Shown: piece by piece, positions 1 to 7,477 of the stretch
Numbering within the stretch: the first letter of the stretch is position 1
Layout: each line of letters starts with the position of its first letter
From: an uncultured Clostridia bacterium
GTDB taxonomy: Bacteria > Bacillota > Clostridia > Christensenellales > UBA1242
Assembly: GCA_937911885.1 (NCBI GenBank)
Contig: CALDPW010000034.1
Coordinates: 1-29,456, forward strand
Direction: 5' to 3'
Length of the DNA stretch: 29,456 bases
Position numbers and translations under genes: made by a program
The notes under the pieces: generated by a model
Seen by the model: the letters and a program-made list of their open reading frames with translations, nothing else
Told to the model about the DNA's origin: nothing
Databases searched by the model: none

Positions 1-252
1 TATCCATTTGAGAATAAAGAATTATTTGAAAAACAATTCCCAGCAGATTTTATCGCTGAAGGTATAGATCAAACAAGAGGTTGGTTCTATGTATTACTTG
101 TTATATCTACTATTATTTCAGGAGAAAGTTCATATAAGAATGTTTTAGTTAATGATTTAATGCTTGATTCTGAAGGTAAGAAGATGAGTAAGAGTGCAGG
201 AAACATCGTTGAACCATTTACTACAATTGAAAACTATGGAGCAGATTCAACT
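1..252 (+). pseudogene. ileS: Isoleucyl-tRNA synthetase, internal fragment (cut at both ends)
   Basis: The frame is open from base 1 and encodes a piece of a class I aminoacyl-tRNA synthetase that charges tRNA-Ile. Visible signatures are the EGIDQTRGWFY segment near the start and the KMSKS signature (KKMSKSAGN, bases 178-204), which in IleRS lies about two thirds along a protein of roughly 1,000 residues. After GADST, where the family normally continues with Arg and an aromatic stretch, the protein switches abruptly to dehydrogenase sequence. The editing and catalytic N-terminal parts lie off the window, and the anticodon-binding C-terminal part is absent. I read this as an assembly or recombination joint rather than a real fusion. 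The family call is firm; whether the gene is truly broken in the organism is unknown. Confidence 0.85.
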
Positions 253-1008
253 ATTTCTCAAACTTTGGGCGCTGGAATGGGTGACTATTACTATGCTCAT
301 AAAAATCAATTGTTAAAAATTGACGATAACATTTCAAACGATCAAGCTGTGTTGATTGAGCCTTTTGCTGTTTCGCTACACGCAGTGTTAAAACGCATTC
401 CTAATCCTGGCGAAAAAGTGCTGGTTGTTGGCGCTGGAATGATTGGTTTGGGAATTATTCAAATGCTTAAAATATTTCAACCAAACTGCAAAGTTTATGT
501 TATGGAACGTGATGTGGTTAAACAACAATTTGCGCTAAAACTTGGCGCTGATGAAATTGTTAAAGGCAATGCGTATGAGGCAGTTGCTAAATGCACGGAC
601 GCAAAACTTTATAAAAAAGGTAACAACATAATGTTAATTGGTGGATTTGATTCCATTTTTGACACAGTGGGAAAAGGTTCGCTGTTAAATGATACTTTGC
701 GTTGGGTAAAAGCAAGAGGAACAATTGTTAAGGTTGGTTATCAAATGACTAAAACAAAATTTGATGAAACACCTCTTTGGTGGCAGGAAGTTAACATTAT
801 TGGTGTTGATAGCCACGGAATGGAAAATTATAATGGAAAAAAACAAAGTTCGTTTGAAATGGTTATTGATTTAATGAATCAAAACAAACTTACAACCAAT
901 GGATTTATTACCCACCACTTTAAGTTGACTGATTATAAAAAAGCATTTAAACTATTAATAGAAAGAACAGAACCGGCGATAAAAGTTGTGTTAGATTGTG
1001 AGGTGTAA
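253..1008 (+). pseudogene. Zinc-type alcohol dehydrogenase (MDR superfamily), C-terminal fragment
   Basis: This is the cofactor-binding half of a medium-chain dehydrogenase of the threonine/sorbitol/alcohol dehydrogenase type. Visible features are the domain-linking segment LIEPFAVSLHAVLKR (bases 352-396), the Rossmann dinucleotide motif GAGMIGLG (430-453) and the usual C-terminal fold ending AIKVVLDCEV. The N-terminal catalytic domain, with its Cys/His/Glu zinc ligands, is missing; about 120 residues are replaced by the IleRS fragment. The joined frame is continuous with that fragment, so a fusion protein is formally encoded, but neither half is complete. The substrate cannot be inferred. 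It ends with TAA at 1006-1008, one base before the macrodomain ATG, suggesting the intact copy is cotranscribed with that gene. Confidence 0.8.
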
Positions 1009-1009
1009 C

Positions 1010-1552
1010 ATGAAAGATTTAGGCGTTTTTGATAGATTAACAGTATTAAAAGGTGATATAACCCAAATTACAGCCGATGCAATAGTAAATGCTGCTGCAC
1101 CACATTTGTTAGGTGGCGAAGGCGTTGATGGCGCAATTCATAAAGCTGCCGGCCCAGAATTGCTAGGCGAATGTCGTGGATTAAAAGGTTGTAGGCTTGG
1201 CGAAGCAAAAATAACAAAAGGTTATAGACTTCCTTGCAAACATATAATTCACACAGTTGGTCCAGTTTATGACCATTTTAGGGTAGACGAACAATTGATG
1301 GAACTAAAAAGCTGCTATGTTAACAGCATAAAATTAGCCAAAGAACATGGACTAAAAACAATTGCATTCCCTTGTATTGCTAATGGTATTTATGGTTTTC
1401 CAATTAGGCTTAGTGTTGATATGGTTTTTGAAACCTGTTTACAAGCTTTAAAAGAAGATAGCGAATTAAAAATATATTTAGTATGTTACGAAATGAGTGC
1501 ATATGAACAATATGTTGATTGTTTGGTAAAAATAAAAAGCAACCTTAAATAG
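1010..1552 (+). CDS. Macrodomain protein, O-acetyl-ADP-ribose deacetylase type
   Basis: A single-domain macro protein of 180 residues that binds ADP-ribose. Relatives of the YmdB/MacroD type hydrolyse O-acetyl-ADP-ribose or remove mono-ADP-ribose from proteins. Visible motifs are GDITQITADAIVNAA at the N-terminus, the binding loop GGEGVDGAIHKAAG, and the second phosphate loop GIYGFP (near residues 127-132). Length is normal for the family. I choose ATG 1010 over the in-frame GTG at 998 because GAGGTG (1000-1005) is correctly spaced as a Shine-Dalgarno site and 998 would overlap the upstream gene. It follows the dehydrogenase by one base. The stop codon lies inside the terminator hairpin that ends the unit. 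The exact substrate (metabolite, protein or nucleic acid) is not visible. Confidence 0.9.
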   Translation: MKDLGVFDRLTVLKGDITQITADAIVNAAAPHLLGGEGVDGAIHKAAGPELLGECRGLKGCRLGEAKITKGYRLPCKHIIHTVGPVYDHFRVDEQLMELKSCYVNSIKLAKEHGLKTIAFPCIANGIYGFPIRLSVDMVFETCLQALKEDSELKIYLVCYEMSAYEQYVDCLVKIKSNLK

Positions 1553-1563
1553 GTTGTTTTTTT
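1534..1563 (+). terminator. Intrinsic terminator after the macrodomain gene
   Basis: The stem CAACCT (1540-1545) pairs with AGGTTG (1551-1556) around a 5-nt loop and is followed by seven T. The upstream A-tract extends the pairing. The TAG stop codon (1550-1552) lies in the hairpin. It separates this unit from the kinase-like operon. Confidence 0.75.
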
Positions 1564-1579
1564 GTTGGAATTTTGCTTA

Positions 1580-1608
1580 TTGAAAATAAATTATATTTAT
1601 GATATAAT
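1580..1608 (+). promoter_or_regulatory. Sigma-A-type promoter of the kinase-like operon, nearly leaderless
   Basis: TTGAAA (1580-1585), a 17-bp spacer, then a perfect TATAAT (1603-1608). Only 9 nt separate the -10 box from the ATG at 1618, so the expected transcription start is about 1615, giving a 5' leader of 0-3 nt. No Shine-Dalgarno sequence precedes the start codon. Confidence 0.75.
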
Positions 1609-1617
1609 ATTTATAAT

Positions 1618-2559
1618 ATGGAAAAAGAAAAACTAATTAAGTTGTTCGATTATTTAAATGGTAGGCAACATTCGGCAGAAGCTATTAAAACCGAAATTGC
1701 AACAGTTAATCCAAAATTGGGCAACGAATTTTACGAAAAACTTAATAGTGAAACCTTTGATGCTCATGGTGGATTTAAAAGCTGTGTTTATTGGGGTGAT
1801 AAAAAAGTTTTTGCAATGTTAAAATCAAAAACTCCATATTGTATAGAAGCTATTGATGAAACAAACAAGATTTCAAATGAATTATTAAAATTAAATCGCA
1901 GATTTATTGCACATGGCGTATTAACACCAAAAATATATTCAATGTTTTTTGCTGATGAACGCTATATTGAAATTCAAAAGCGAGTTGTGGGTGAACCAAT
2001 TGCTTTAATTAGAACTTCAAGTTTGCAAACAAAATCTGGCGAACAAATAGATGATGACTATGCTTATCAAAAAATTTATGAACATAATATAAATATGCAA
2101 CAAACTTTGCTTAAAGCTCCACAAGAACAATTTAACGAACTGTTTAAATCGTTTGTTATACTTAATGGTTTTGGTTTTAGTGTTGAAGATTCTCATGGTG
2201 AAAATATTATGTATGGCGAAAAAGGGTTTTCGATAATAGACTTAAATTATTACGATTATTATCAACGCGAAACACATTATGTTTATAACGAACCTCCAAG
2301 CATGATAAGTTGTGTTTATGATTTTGTTAAAGCTTTTAGCTATTCAAACGATTCACATTTTTCACTTTTGCAACAAGCAAAAATTAAACGAAACAACATT
2401 AAAGTGCTTTCAAAATTATTTGAAGCAGTTGGATCACAACATACCGGAATTGATATTAACAGTTTAGAATATCCTTTGCGTCGTATGTTTGGTGATAGCT
2501 GGAAAAGATGTGCACGTGAAGCATTAAAACCACGAAGTTTTTCAATATTAAAAATGTAG
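1618..2559 (+). CDS. Kinase-like (APH/protein-kinase fold) protein, paralog 1 of 4
   Basis: A 313-residue cytosolic protein with no signal peptide or membrane segment. I do not recognise a named family, but the layout is that of a small-molecule or protein kinase. There is a strand with a candidate ATP-binding lysine (VFAMLKSK, K69), then an acidic helix, a hinge-like segment YIEIQKRVVGEPIA, a catalytic loop D-x-H-x-x-N (D191, H193, N196) matching the D-x-H-x-x-N of aminoglycoside phosphotransferases, and a metal-binding aspartate in SIIDLNY (D208). It is the shortest copy and the most divergent around the catalytic loop (EDSHGEN instead of DNHCEN). It is first in the operon behind a strong promoter with essentially no leader. 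The substrate is unknown. Catalytic competence is inferred from the retained K, D, N and D only. Confidence 0.7.
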   Translation: MEKEKLIKLFDYLNGRQHSAEAIKTEIATVNPKLGNEFYEKLNSETFDAHGGFKSCVYWGDKKVFAMLKSKTPYCIEAIDETNKISNELLKLNRRFIAHGVLTPKIYSMFFADERYIEIQKRVVGEPIALIRTSSLQTKSGEQIDDDYAYQKIYEHNINMQQTLLKAPQEQFNELFKSFVILNGFGFSVEDSHGENIMYGEKGFSIIDLNYYDYYQRETHYVYNEPPSMISCVYDFVKAFSYSNDSHFSLLQQAKIKRNNIKVLSKLFEAVGSQHTGIDINSLEYPLRRMFGDSWKRCAREALKPRSFSILKM

Positions 2560-2568
2560 GTGTTAATT

Positions 2569-3546
2569 ATGAAAGATGAAGTTATGAATTATTTTAGAAA
2601 ATTGGCAGGAAAAGATGTTGATAGTCAAACCATTGCCGATGAACTAACAGCAATTAGTTTAGAAGATAGCGATGAATTTATGTCCACTTTTGCAGGTGAC
2701 TCATTTCATCATGCAGGTGCAAACAAAACTTGCACTTATTTTGGTGATCGATTAATTTATGCAATGTTAAAATCAAAAGAAACTGCCAAAGTTGCACTAG
2801 ATCAATTTAATGTTAAATATGGTGCCGAAATTGTTGATTATAACGATTCGTTAATTGCAGAAGGTGCGTGTATTGCAAAAGTTTATTCAATATTTTTTGC
2901 TGACAAAAAATATGTTGAACTTCAACAACGCATAAAGGGCGAACCTGTTGCAATAAACTCATTGAAAAAAGTTGAAAGAGCTGTTGCTTCAAGGGTGGAA
3001 GGATTAACAGAAGAAGAAAAAATTAGAGTTATGGGTGATGAAATTTATAGATTTAATCATCAACAACAAGAACTTATGAAAAATCTTCCACAAAAAGCAT
3101 TTGATGATTTGTGTAAAACAATTTTGTTATTGCGTGACCGTAAAACAAGATTTTATGATAATCATTGCGAAAATATTTTGGTTGGAAAAGATAGCTTTAC
3201 TTTAATAGATTTAAACTATCAAAAAATGTTAACTGATTACAAAACAAAAACACAAAAACCAGATTTGTATGATTGTATTGAAGACTTTTTAACACCATTT
3301 TCGTTAAGTTCAATGCTTAGAAAACACTTAACAGTTGAGCAACAAAAAGCATTAGATAAAAACAATTATCAAATTGCTAAAAAGTTGGTTAAAGCATTGC
3401 AAAACAACAATATTCCAATTAATTTAACTGATTATAGAATTAATATGCCTTTCCAAGATATGTTGGGTGAAAACTACGAAACTTATATGCAACAAATTGC
3501 AACCGAACTTCAAGCTGAAAAGGCATCTCCAATTAAAAAAGTGTAG
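2569..3546 (+). CDS. Kinase-like protein, paralog 2 of 4
   Basis: A 325-residue paralog of the preceding gene, alignable throughout. It shares the TCTYFGDRLIYAMLKSK block (candidate lysine K68), the hinge-like YVELQQRIKGEPVA, the catalytic loop DNHCEN (D197, H199, N202) and the aspartate in TLIDLNY. An insert of about 15 residues relative to copy 1 lies between the hinge and the helix preceding the catalytic loop. The first in-frame start is a GTG at 2560, directly after the upstream stop. I prefer ATG 2569 because AGGTG (2558-2562) is well spaced for it. The start is 9 nt after the previous stop, so translation is probably coupled. Function unknown beyond the kinase-like fold. Confidence 0.7.
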   Translation: MKDEVMNYFRKLAGKDVDSQTIADELTAISLEDSDEFMSTFAGDSFHHAGANKTCTYFGDRLIYAMLKSKETAKVALDQFNVKYGAEIVDYNDSLIAEGACIAKVYSIFFADKKYVELQQRIKGEPVAINSLKKVERAVASRVEGLTEEEKIRVMGDEIYRFNHQQQELMKNLPQKAFDDLCKTILLLRDRKTRFYDNHCENILVGKDSFTLIDLNYQKMLTDYKTKTQKPDLYDCIEDFLTPFSLSSMLRKHLTVEQQKALDKNNYQIAKKLVKALQNNNIPINLTDYRINMPFQDMLGENYETYMQQIATELQAEKASPIKKV

Positions 3547-3552
3547 GATAAT

Positions 3553-4602
3553 ATGGCAAATAAACAAGTTGTTGAATATTTTAATAGATTGCACTCGGGA
3601 TCGTTTGCTACTGATAAAGTTGCACAAGTTGGAACAGGGCTAGATGAAAAAACAGCAGAGGAATTGCAACAAATTTTGCAAAGTTCCGAGTATGAGGCAA
3701 AAGGACAATATAAAACATGTTCGTTTTTTGGTGATCGAAAAATTTTTGCATGTTTAAAATCCAAAAACCAATATTTGCCAGCCGAAATTCAACGATTTAG
3801 AGATGAAGCTTATAACATGATTCAACTAAACAACAAGTTGGTGTCAAAGGGTGCTTGCGTTCCTAAGTTATACTCAATATTTTTTGCAGATAAGCATTAT
3901 GTCGAAATTCAACACCGTGTTTATGGAAAACCATTGGCGATTTTTAAAATAAACTTTTTTAGCGAGGAAATATTAGGGCACGCCATTAATCCTAACAGCC
4001 CTCAAAGCGAAAAAGATATTGTTGGAAAACAGTTGTTTGAATATAATTTAGAACAACAAAAAAAATTAATTAAATTGCCAGTTGAAGAATATAGTAAAAT
4101 GCTAAAAACAATGTTGGCTTTTAATGATTTGGGAATTTATTTTTATGATAATCACTGTGAAAACATTTTAATTGGCGAAAAAGGCTTAACCATTGTGGAT
4201 TTTGACTATATGGAAGCTTTGTTTCAACGTAGAAGAATGTTTGAAAATCAGGGGCGAACCGATGTTGGCAAACAATTTAAACGCAGATCGGAAGTTGATA
4301 TTGCCGAATGTTTTATAAAACCATTTTCGTTTGCACGCCAGCATATGTTTTGTTTGTCGCCACAGCAGCAACAGCAACTTATGAAAAACGATGTGGAAAT
4401 ATTAAAGAAACTTGTTGATGCAATTAGTTTAAACAAAATTGTTGTTCCTGCTGATAACCCACGATTTGTGGAATATGCCAATGTGGTTTTTGAAGGGCAG
4501 TTTGATCAAATTGCTCCATATATATTATCGTCGCAACAACAATTGCGACAACAAATGGGGTTGGCACCATTAGCCATGCCAACAGCAAAAGGTAAAAAAT
4601 AA
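3553..4602 (+). CDS. Kinase-like protein, paralog 3 of 4
   Basis: A 349-residue paralog, the longest of the set. The conserved blocks are TCSFFGDRKIFACLKSK (candidate lysine K69), YVEIQHRVYGKPLA, DNHCENILIGEKG (D199, H201, N204) and TIVDFDY. Relative to copies 1 and 2 it has a longer segment after the hinge and an extra C-terminal tail rich in Gln and Ala (QQQLRQQMG near the end). The segment after the metal-binding aspartate is basic (QRRR). It starts 6 nt after the upstream stop with an AGGATA ribosome-binding site, and its TAA overlaps the next ATG. No membrane segment or signal peptide. Substrate unknown. Confidence 0.7.
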   Translation: MANKQVVEYFNRLHSGSFATDKVAQVGTGLDEKTAEELQQILQSSEYEAKGQYKTCSFFGDRKIFACLKSKNQYLPAEIQRFRDEAYNMIQLNNKLVSKGACVPKLYSIFFADKHYVEIQHRVYGKPLAIFKINFFSEEILGHAINPNSPQSEKDIVGKQLFEYNLEQQKKLIKLPVEEYSKMLKTMLAFNDLGIYFYDNHCENILIGEKGLTIVDFDYMEALFQRRRMFENQGRTDVGKQFKRRSEVDIAECFIKPFSFARQHMFCLSPQQQQQLMKNDVEILKKLVDAISLNKIVVPADNPRFVEYANVVFEGQFDQIAPYILSSQQQLRQQMGLAPLAMPTAKGKK

Positions 4603-5639
4603 TGATAAAAGAATTGGTAGACTTTTTTAACAACTTAAACGGAAAAACTCTAACACCAGAAGAACTTGAACAATTAGATAATTCGACTGGTGGTAATGTG
4701 GCTAAACAAATGATTGAAGCCATTAAGGGTGATCAACACACAAAAAGTGGAGCATATAAAACATGCTCATTTTTTGGCGATGCTCCAGTTTTTGCAATGT
4801 TAAAATCAAAACAAGTTTGTTCAAAAGCTAGCCAAATGTTTGTTAAAAACAAGGCCAATCAAATAATTAGATTAAACAATAAATTAGTAACTGGCGGTGC
4901 AAGAATTGCAAGGTTGTATTCTATTTTTTATGCCGATAAAAGATATGTTGAAATTCAACAAGCAATAAAGGGCGAACCTATTGCGATAAACAATCTTTCT
5001 AACTTTGCAAAAAAAGTTATTGGTCGTCGTATTGATTCTTATTTTACAACCGATATTGATCCACTTGAAAAAAAGAAACTGGGCGATGCTTTGTTTGAAT
5101 ATAATTATAATCAACAACAACTAATGTTAAGTTTGCCACAAAGTGCATTTGATAAGTTGTTTAAAACATATGTATTATTAAACCGTAGAAATATTAGAGT
5201 GGACGATAATCACTGCGAAAACTTGTTGGTGGGCAAAAAAGGCTTTACCTTGATTGATTTGGATTATGGTAAAATGGTGGAGCATAATAAAGATTACAAA
5301 AACAAACAAACCGACAACAAGGTTGCTCACGATTTTATTTTTCCATTTTCTTATACATCGTTTTATACACCATTTTTAACAATGACCCAAATAAAAAAAT
5401 TAGAAGATGCTAATGTTGAAATTTTAAAACGATTAATTGATGCAATATCAAACAATAAAGTTGTAATTAATGCAAAAAAAGATATGATTGATGATGTTAT
5501 TTTTGGCATGGTTGGCATTGATAATGCTATTGATAAGGCAAACTATTTATTTCAGTCGCAAATTGAACTTAGACAAAAACAAGGGTTGCCACCCGATGGT
5601 TTTGTTAAGTATTACACAGCAACTCCAAAACGCAAATAG
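4602..5639 (+). CDS. Kinase-like protein, paralog 4 of 4
   Basis: A 345-residue paralog closing the operon. It carries TCSFFGDAPVFAMLKSK (candidate lysine K68), YVEIQQAIKGEPIA, the catalytic loop DNHCENLLVGKKG (D202, H204, N207, preceded by another Asp) and TLIDLDY. It shares the C-terminal QSQIELRQKQG tail with copy 3, so copies 3 and 4 look like the most recent duplication. Its ATG overlaps the previous TAA as TAATG, a typical coupling arrangement. A strong palindromic terminator begins at its own stop codon. Same uncertainty about substrate as for the other copies. Confidence 0.7.
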   Translation: MIKELVDFFNNLNGKTLTPEELEQLDNSTGGNVAKQMIEAIKGDQHTKSGAYKTCSFFGDAPVFAMLKSKQVCSKASQMFVKNKANQIIRLNNKLVTGGARIARLYSIFYADKRYVEIQQAIKGEPIAINNLSNFAKKVIGRRIDSYFTTDIDPLEKKKLGDALFEYNYNQQQLMLSLPQSAFDKLFKTYVLLNRRNIRVDDNHCENLLVGKKGFTLIDLDYGKMVEHNKDYKNKQTDNKVAHDFIFPFSYTSFYTPFLTMTQIKKLEDANVEILKRLIDAISNNKVVINAKKDMIDDVIFGMVGIDNAIDKANYLFQSQIELRQKQGLPPDGFVKYYTATPKRK

Positions 5640-5665
5640 AAGCAAAATTTTGCTTCTATTTTTTT
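5637..5665 (+). terminator. Intrinsic terminator of the kinase-like operon
   Basis: A perfect 22-nt palindrome runs from the TAG stop (arms TAGAAGCAAAA / TTTTGCTTCTA, 5637-5658) and is followed by a run of T. Confidence 0.85.
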
Positions 5666-5822
5666 ATGCTAAATGGGTTAACATTTGCATAAACTATAAC
5701 TATAAAAATAAAAAACTAAAAACCTTATGTCAAAAACTAATAATTATTTAATAATTATTTATAAAATTTTTGTAGATTTATGACGATTGTTGTTTTATTT
5801 GCTTTTTAGTTTTTTTTAACTG

Positions 5823-5831
5823 TGCTAAAAT
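5823..5831 (+). promoter_or_regulatory. Extended -10 promoter of the SPFH operon
   Basis: TGCTAAAAT fits an extended -10 element (TGn followed by TAAAAT at 5826-5831). No convincing -35 box is visible in the T-rich stretch upstream. The gene that follows has a canonical AAGGAG site (5850-5855) 9 nt before its ATG. Confidence 0.55.
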
Positions 5832-5864
5832 ATGAGTAATGTATAAGTTAAGGAGTTTGTAATT

Positions 5865-6341
5865 ATGAATCCAATTTACTATATTTATATTGTATTAGGT
5901 GTTAGCTTTATATCCTATGTTGGATTATTAACAATTAGAATTGTTAAAGGTAAAAAACGCAAAAAACAAGAAGCTGCTGTTAACGAAGAAAAAGTTAAAA
6001 ACAACTTGAACGAAGTTGACGATGTTCGCTACACAATGGAAGAAAACCCTGTTAATGTAACCGAAACAATTAATGATCAAGGCATTGCTGTTAGTGAAGA
6101 ATCAGTTAATGCAACATTCTTGCAAAAAGATTATATTCTTGCTCAAAATACTCCTGTTGAAGTTTCGCCAGAGGGTGAATTAAAACCTGGCAAATATATT
6201 GTTTTATCTACCGATGAAAATCAAGATAGATTCAATATTCGCGTTGGTATTTATGTTCGAGAATATCACCACAACCAAGAAATTGTTTTGGCCGATGGTG
6301 ATACTGTTTGTGCAGTTAGTTCTTCAGTTATTTTAAGATAG
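5865..6341 (+). CDS. Small single-pass membrane protein of the SPFH operon
   Basis: A 158-residue protein I do not recognise. Residues about 5-26 form a hydrophobic segment, followed by a strongly basic stretch (KGKKRKKQ), which predicts an N-out, C-in orientation with the rest cytosolic. Next comes a charged, probably flexible linker (about residues 35-85), then a compact beta-rich C-terminal domain of about 70 residues containing FLQKDYILAQNTPVEV and GKYIVLSTDENQDRFNIRVG. It is the first gene of an operon in which the following genes start 9 and 8 nt after each upstream stop. A partner role for the SPFH and zinc-ribbon proteins downstream is inferred from context alone. Confidence 0.75.
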   Translation: MNPIYYIYIVLGVSFISYVGLLTIRIVKGKKRKKQEAAVNEEKVKNNLNEVDDVRYTMEENPVNVTETINDQGIAVSEESVNATFLQKDYILAQNTPVEVSPEGELKPGKYIVLSTDENQDRFNIRVGIYVREYHHNQEIVLADGDTVCAVSSSVILR

Positions 6342-6350
6342 GGGGAATAT

Positions 6351-7469
6351 ATGGGATTATTTAGTGGTTTTAAAAGCCAATTATTAAAAGTTATTGAATG
6401 GACAGATGACACTACAAACACATTGGTTTACAAATTTCCAATGGATGGTCGTCAAATTATGTATGGATCAAAACTAACAGTTAGAGAAAGCCAAGCTGCT
6501 GTGTTTGTTAACAAAGGCAAATTGGCCGATGTTTTTGCTCCTGGTTATCATAAACTAGAAACATCAAACATTCCAGTTCTTTCAAAATTGTTAAGTTGGC
6601 CATATGGTTTTAACTCACCATTTTTTGCAGATGTTTATTTTGTAAACACAAAACAATTCACAAACGTTAAATGGGGAACAAGCAACCCAATTACAATGCG
6701 TGATAAAGATTTTGGAACAATTAGAATTAGAAGTTATGGTACATATGCATTTAAGGTTTCTGATCCTGTTGTTTTCTTGCGTGAACTTTTTGGAACAAAT
6801 TCAACCTTTAAAACCGAAGATATTGTTTCATACTTAAAAAGCATGTTGGTTGCAACCATTTCGGATACAATTGCAGAGTCTAAAATTTCAGCTTTAGATC
6901 TTGCTTGCAACTTGCTAGAATTTAACAAAGTTTGCCAAGGCAGATTAAATGAGGAATTTGGAAAACTTGGTTTGGCATTAACCAATTTAGTTATTGAAAA
7001 CATTTCATTCCCAGAAGAAGTTGAAAAAGCTATTGATACTCGCTCATCAATGGGTGTTATGGGCGACACAATGGATACATTTGTAAAATATCAAGCAGCA
7101 CATGCTTTGCGTGAAAGTGCAAACAATCCAAATGGTAATAACATGGCAGGCATTGGTGTTGGTCTTGGTTCTGGTGCTGCACTAGGTCAAATATTAAACG
7201 AAAGCATTAAAGTAACATCTGGTGCTAAAAAACAATGCACAAATTGTGGATCAGAATTAAAAGCTTCGGCAAAGTTTTGCCCAGAATGTGGATTTAAGTT
7301 TGGACCAGCTAAAAAGAATTGTGTTCACTGTGGTGCAGAAATTGCAGCAAAAGCAAAATTCTGCCCAGAATGTGGTAAAAACCAATTAACAAAACGTGTT
7401 TGCTCAAAATGTGGTGCAGAAGTTAGTGGAAAAGGTAAGTTCTGCCCAGATTGTGGTGAAAAACTATAA
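6351..7469 (+). CDS. SPFH-domain protein with three C-terminal zinc ribbons (YdjI-like)
   Basis: A 372-residue protein with an N-terminal SPFH (stomatin/prohibitin/flotillin) core of the type found in Bacillus subtilis YdjI, often annotated 'virion core protein-like'. Residues about 20-230 carry the core (SKLTVRESQAAVFVNKGKL, APGYHKLETSNIPVL, AYVFKVS-like strands). A glycine-rich linker follows (GIGVGLGSGAALGQ). Then come three tandem Cys4 zinc ribbons: C296/C299/C310/C313, C324/C327/C338/C341 and C351/C354/C365/C368. There is no transmembrane segment of its own, so membrane association would be peripheral or through partners. The ATG at 6351 is preceded by GGGGGAATAT. The YdjI family is linked to membrane stress in Bacillus; the role here is inferred. 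Three ribbons rather than one is notable. Confidence 0.85.
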   Translation: MGLFSGFKSQLLKVIEWTDDTTNTLVYKFPMDGRQIMYGSKLTVRESQAAVFVNKGKLADVFAPGYHKLETSNIPVLSKLLSWPYGFNSPFFADVYFVNTKQFTNVKWGTSNPITMRDKDFGTIRIRSYGTYAFKVSDPVVFLRELFGTNSTFKTEDIVSYLKSMLVATISDTIAESKISALDLACNLLEFNKVCQGRLNEEFGKLGLALTNLVIENISFPEEVEKAIDTRSSMGVMGDTMDTFVKYQAAHALRESANNPNGNNMAGIGVGLGSGAALGQILNESIKVTSGAKKQCTNCGSELKASAKFCPECGFKFGPAKKNCVHCGAEIAAKAKFCPECGKNQLTKRVCSKCGAEVSGKGKFCPDCGEKL

Positions 7470-7477
7470 GGAAAAAT

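Noticed and set aside
253..1008. A genuine bifunctional IleRS-dehydrogenase fusion
   Set aside because: Both partners lack essential domains at the joint, and the opposite end of the window is also chimeric.
998..1009. GTG start at 998 for the macrodomain gene
   Set aside because: It overlaps the upstream stop region and the GAGGTG ribosome-binding site itself; ATG 1010 is correctly spaced.
5666..5822. Possible small gene between the kinase-like and SPFH operons
   Set aside because: Only very short ATG frames (under 10 codons) without ribosome-binding sites are present; the stretch is AT-rich spacer.
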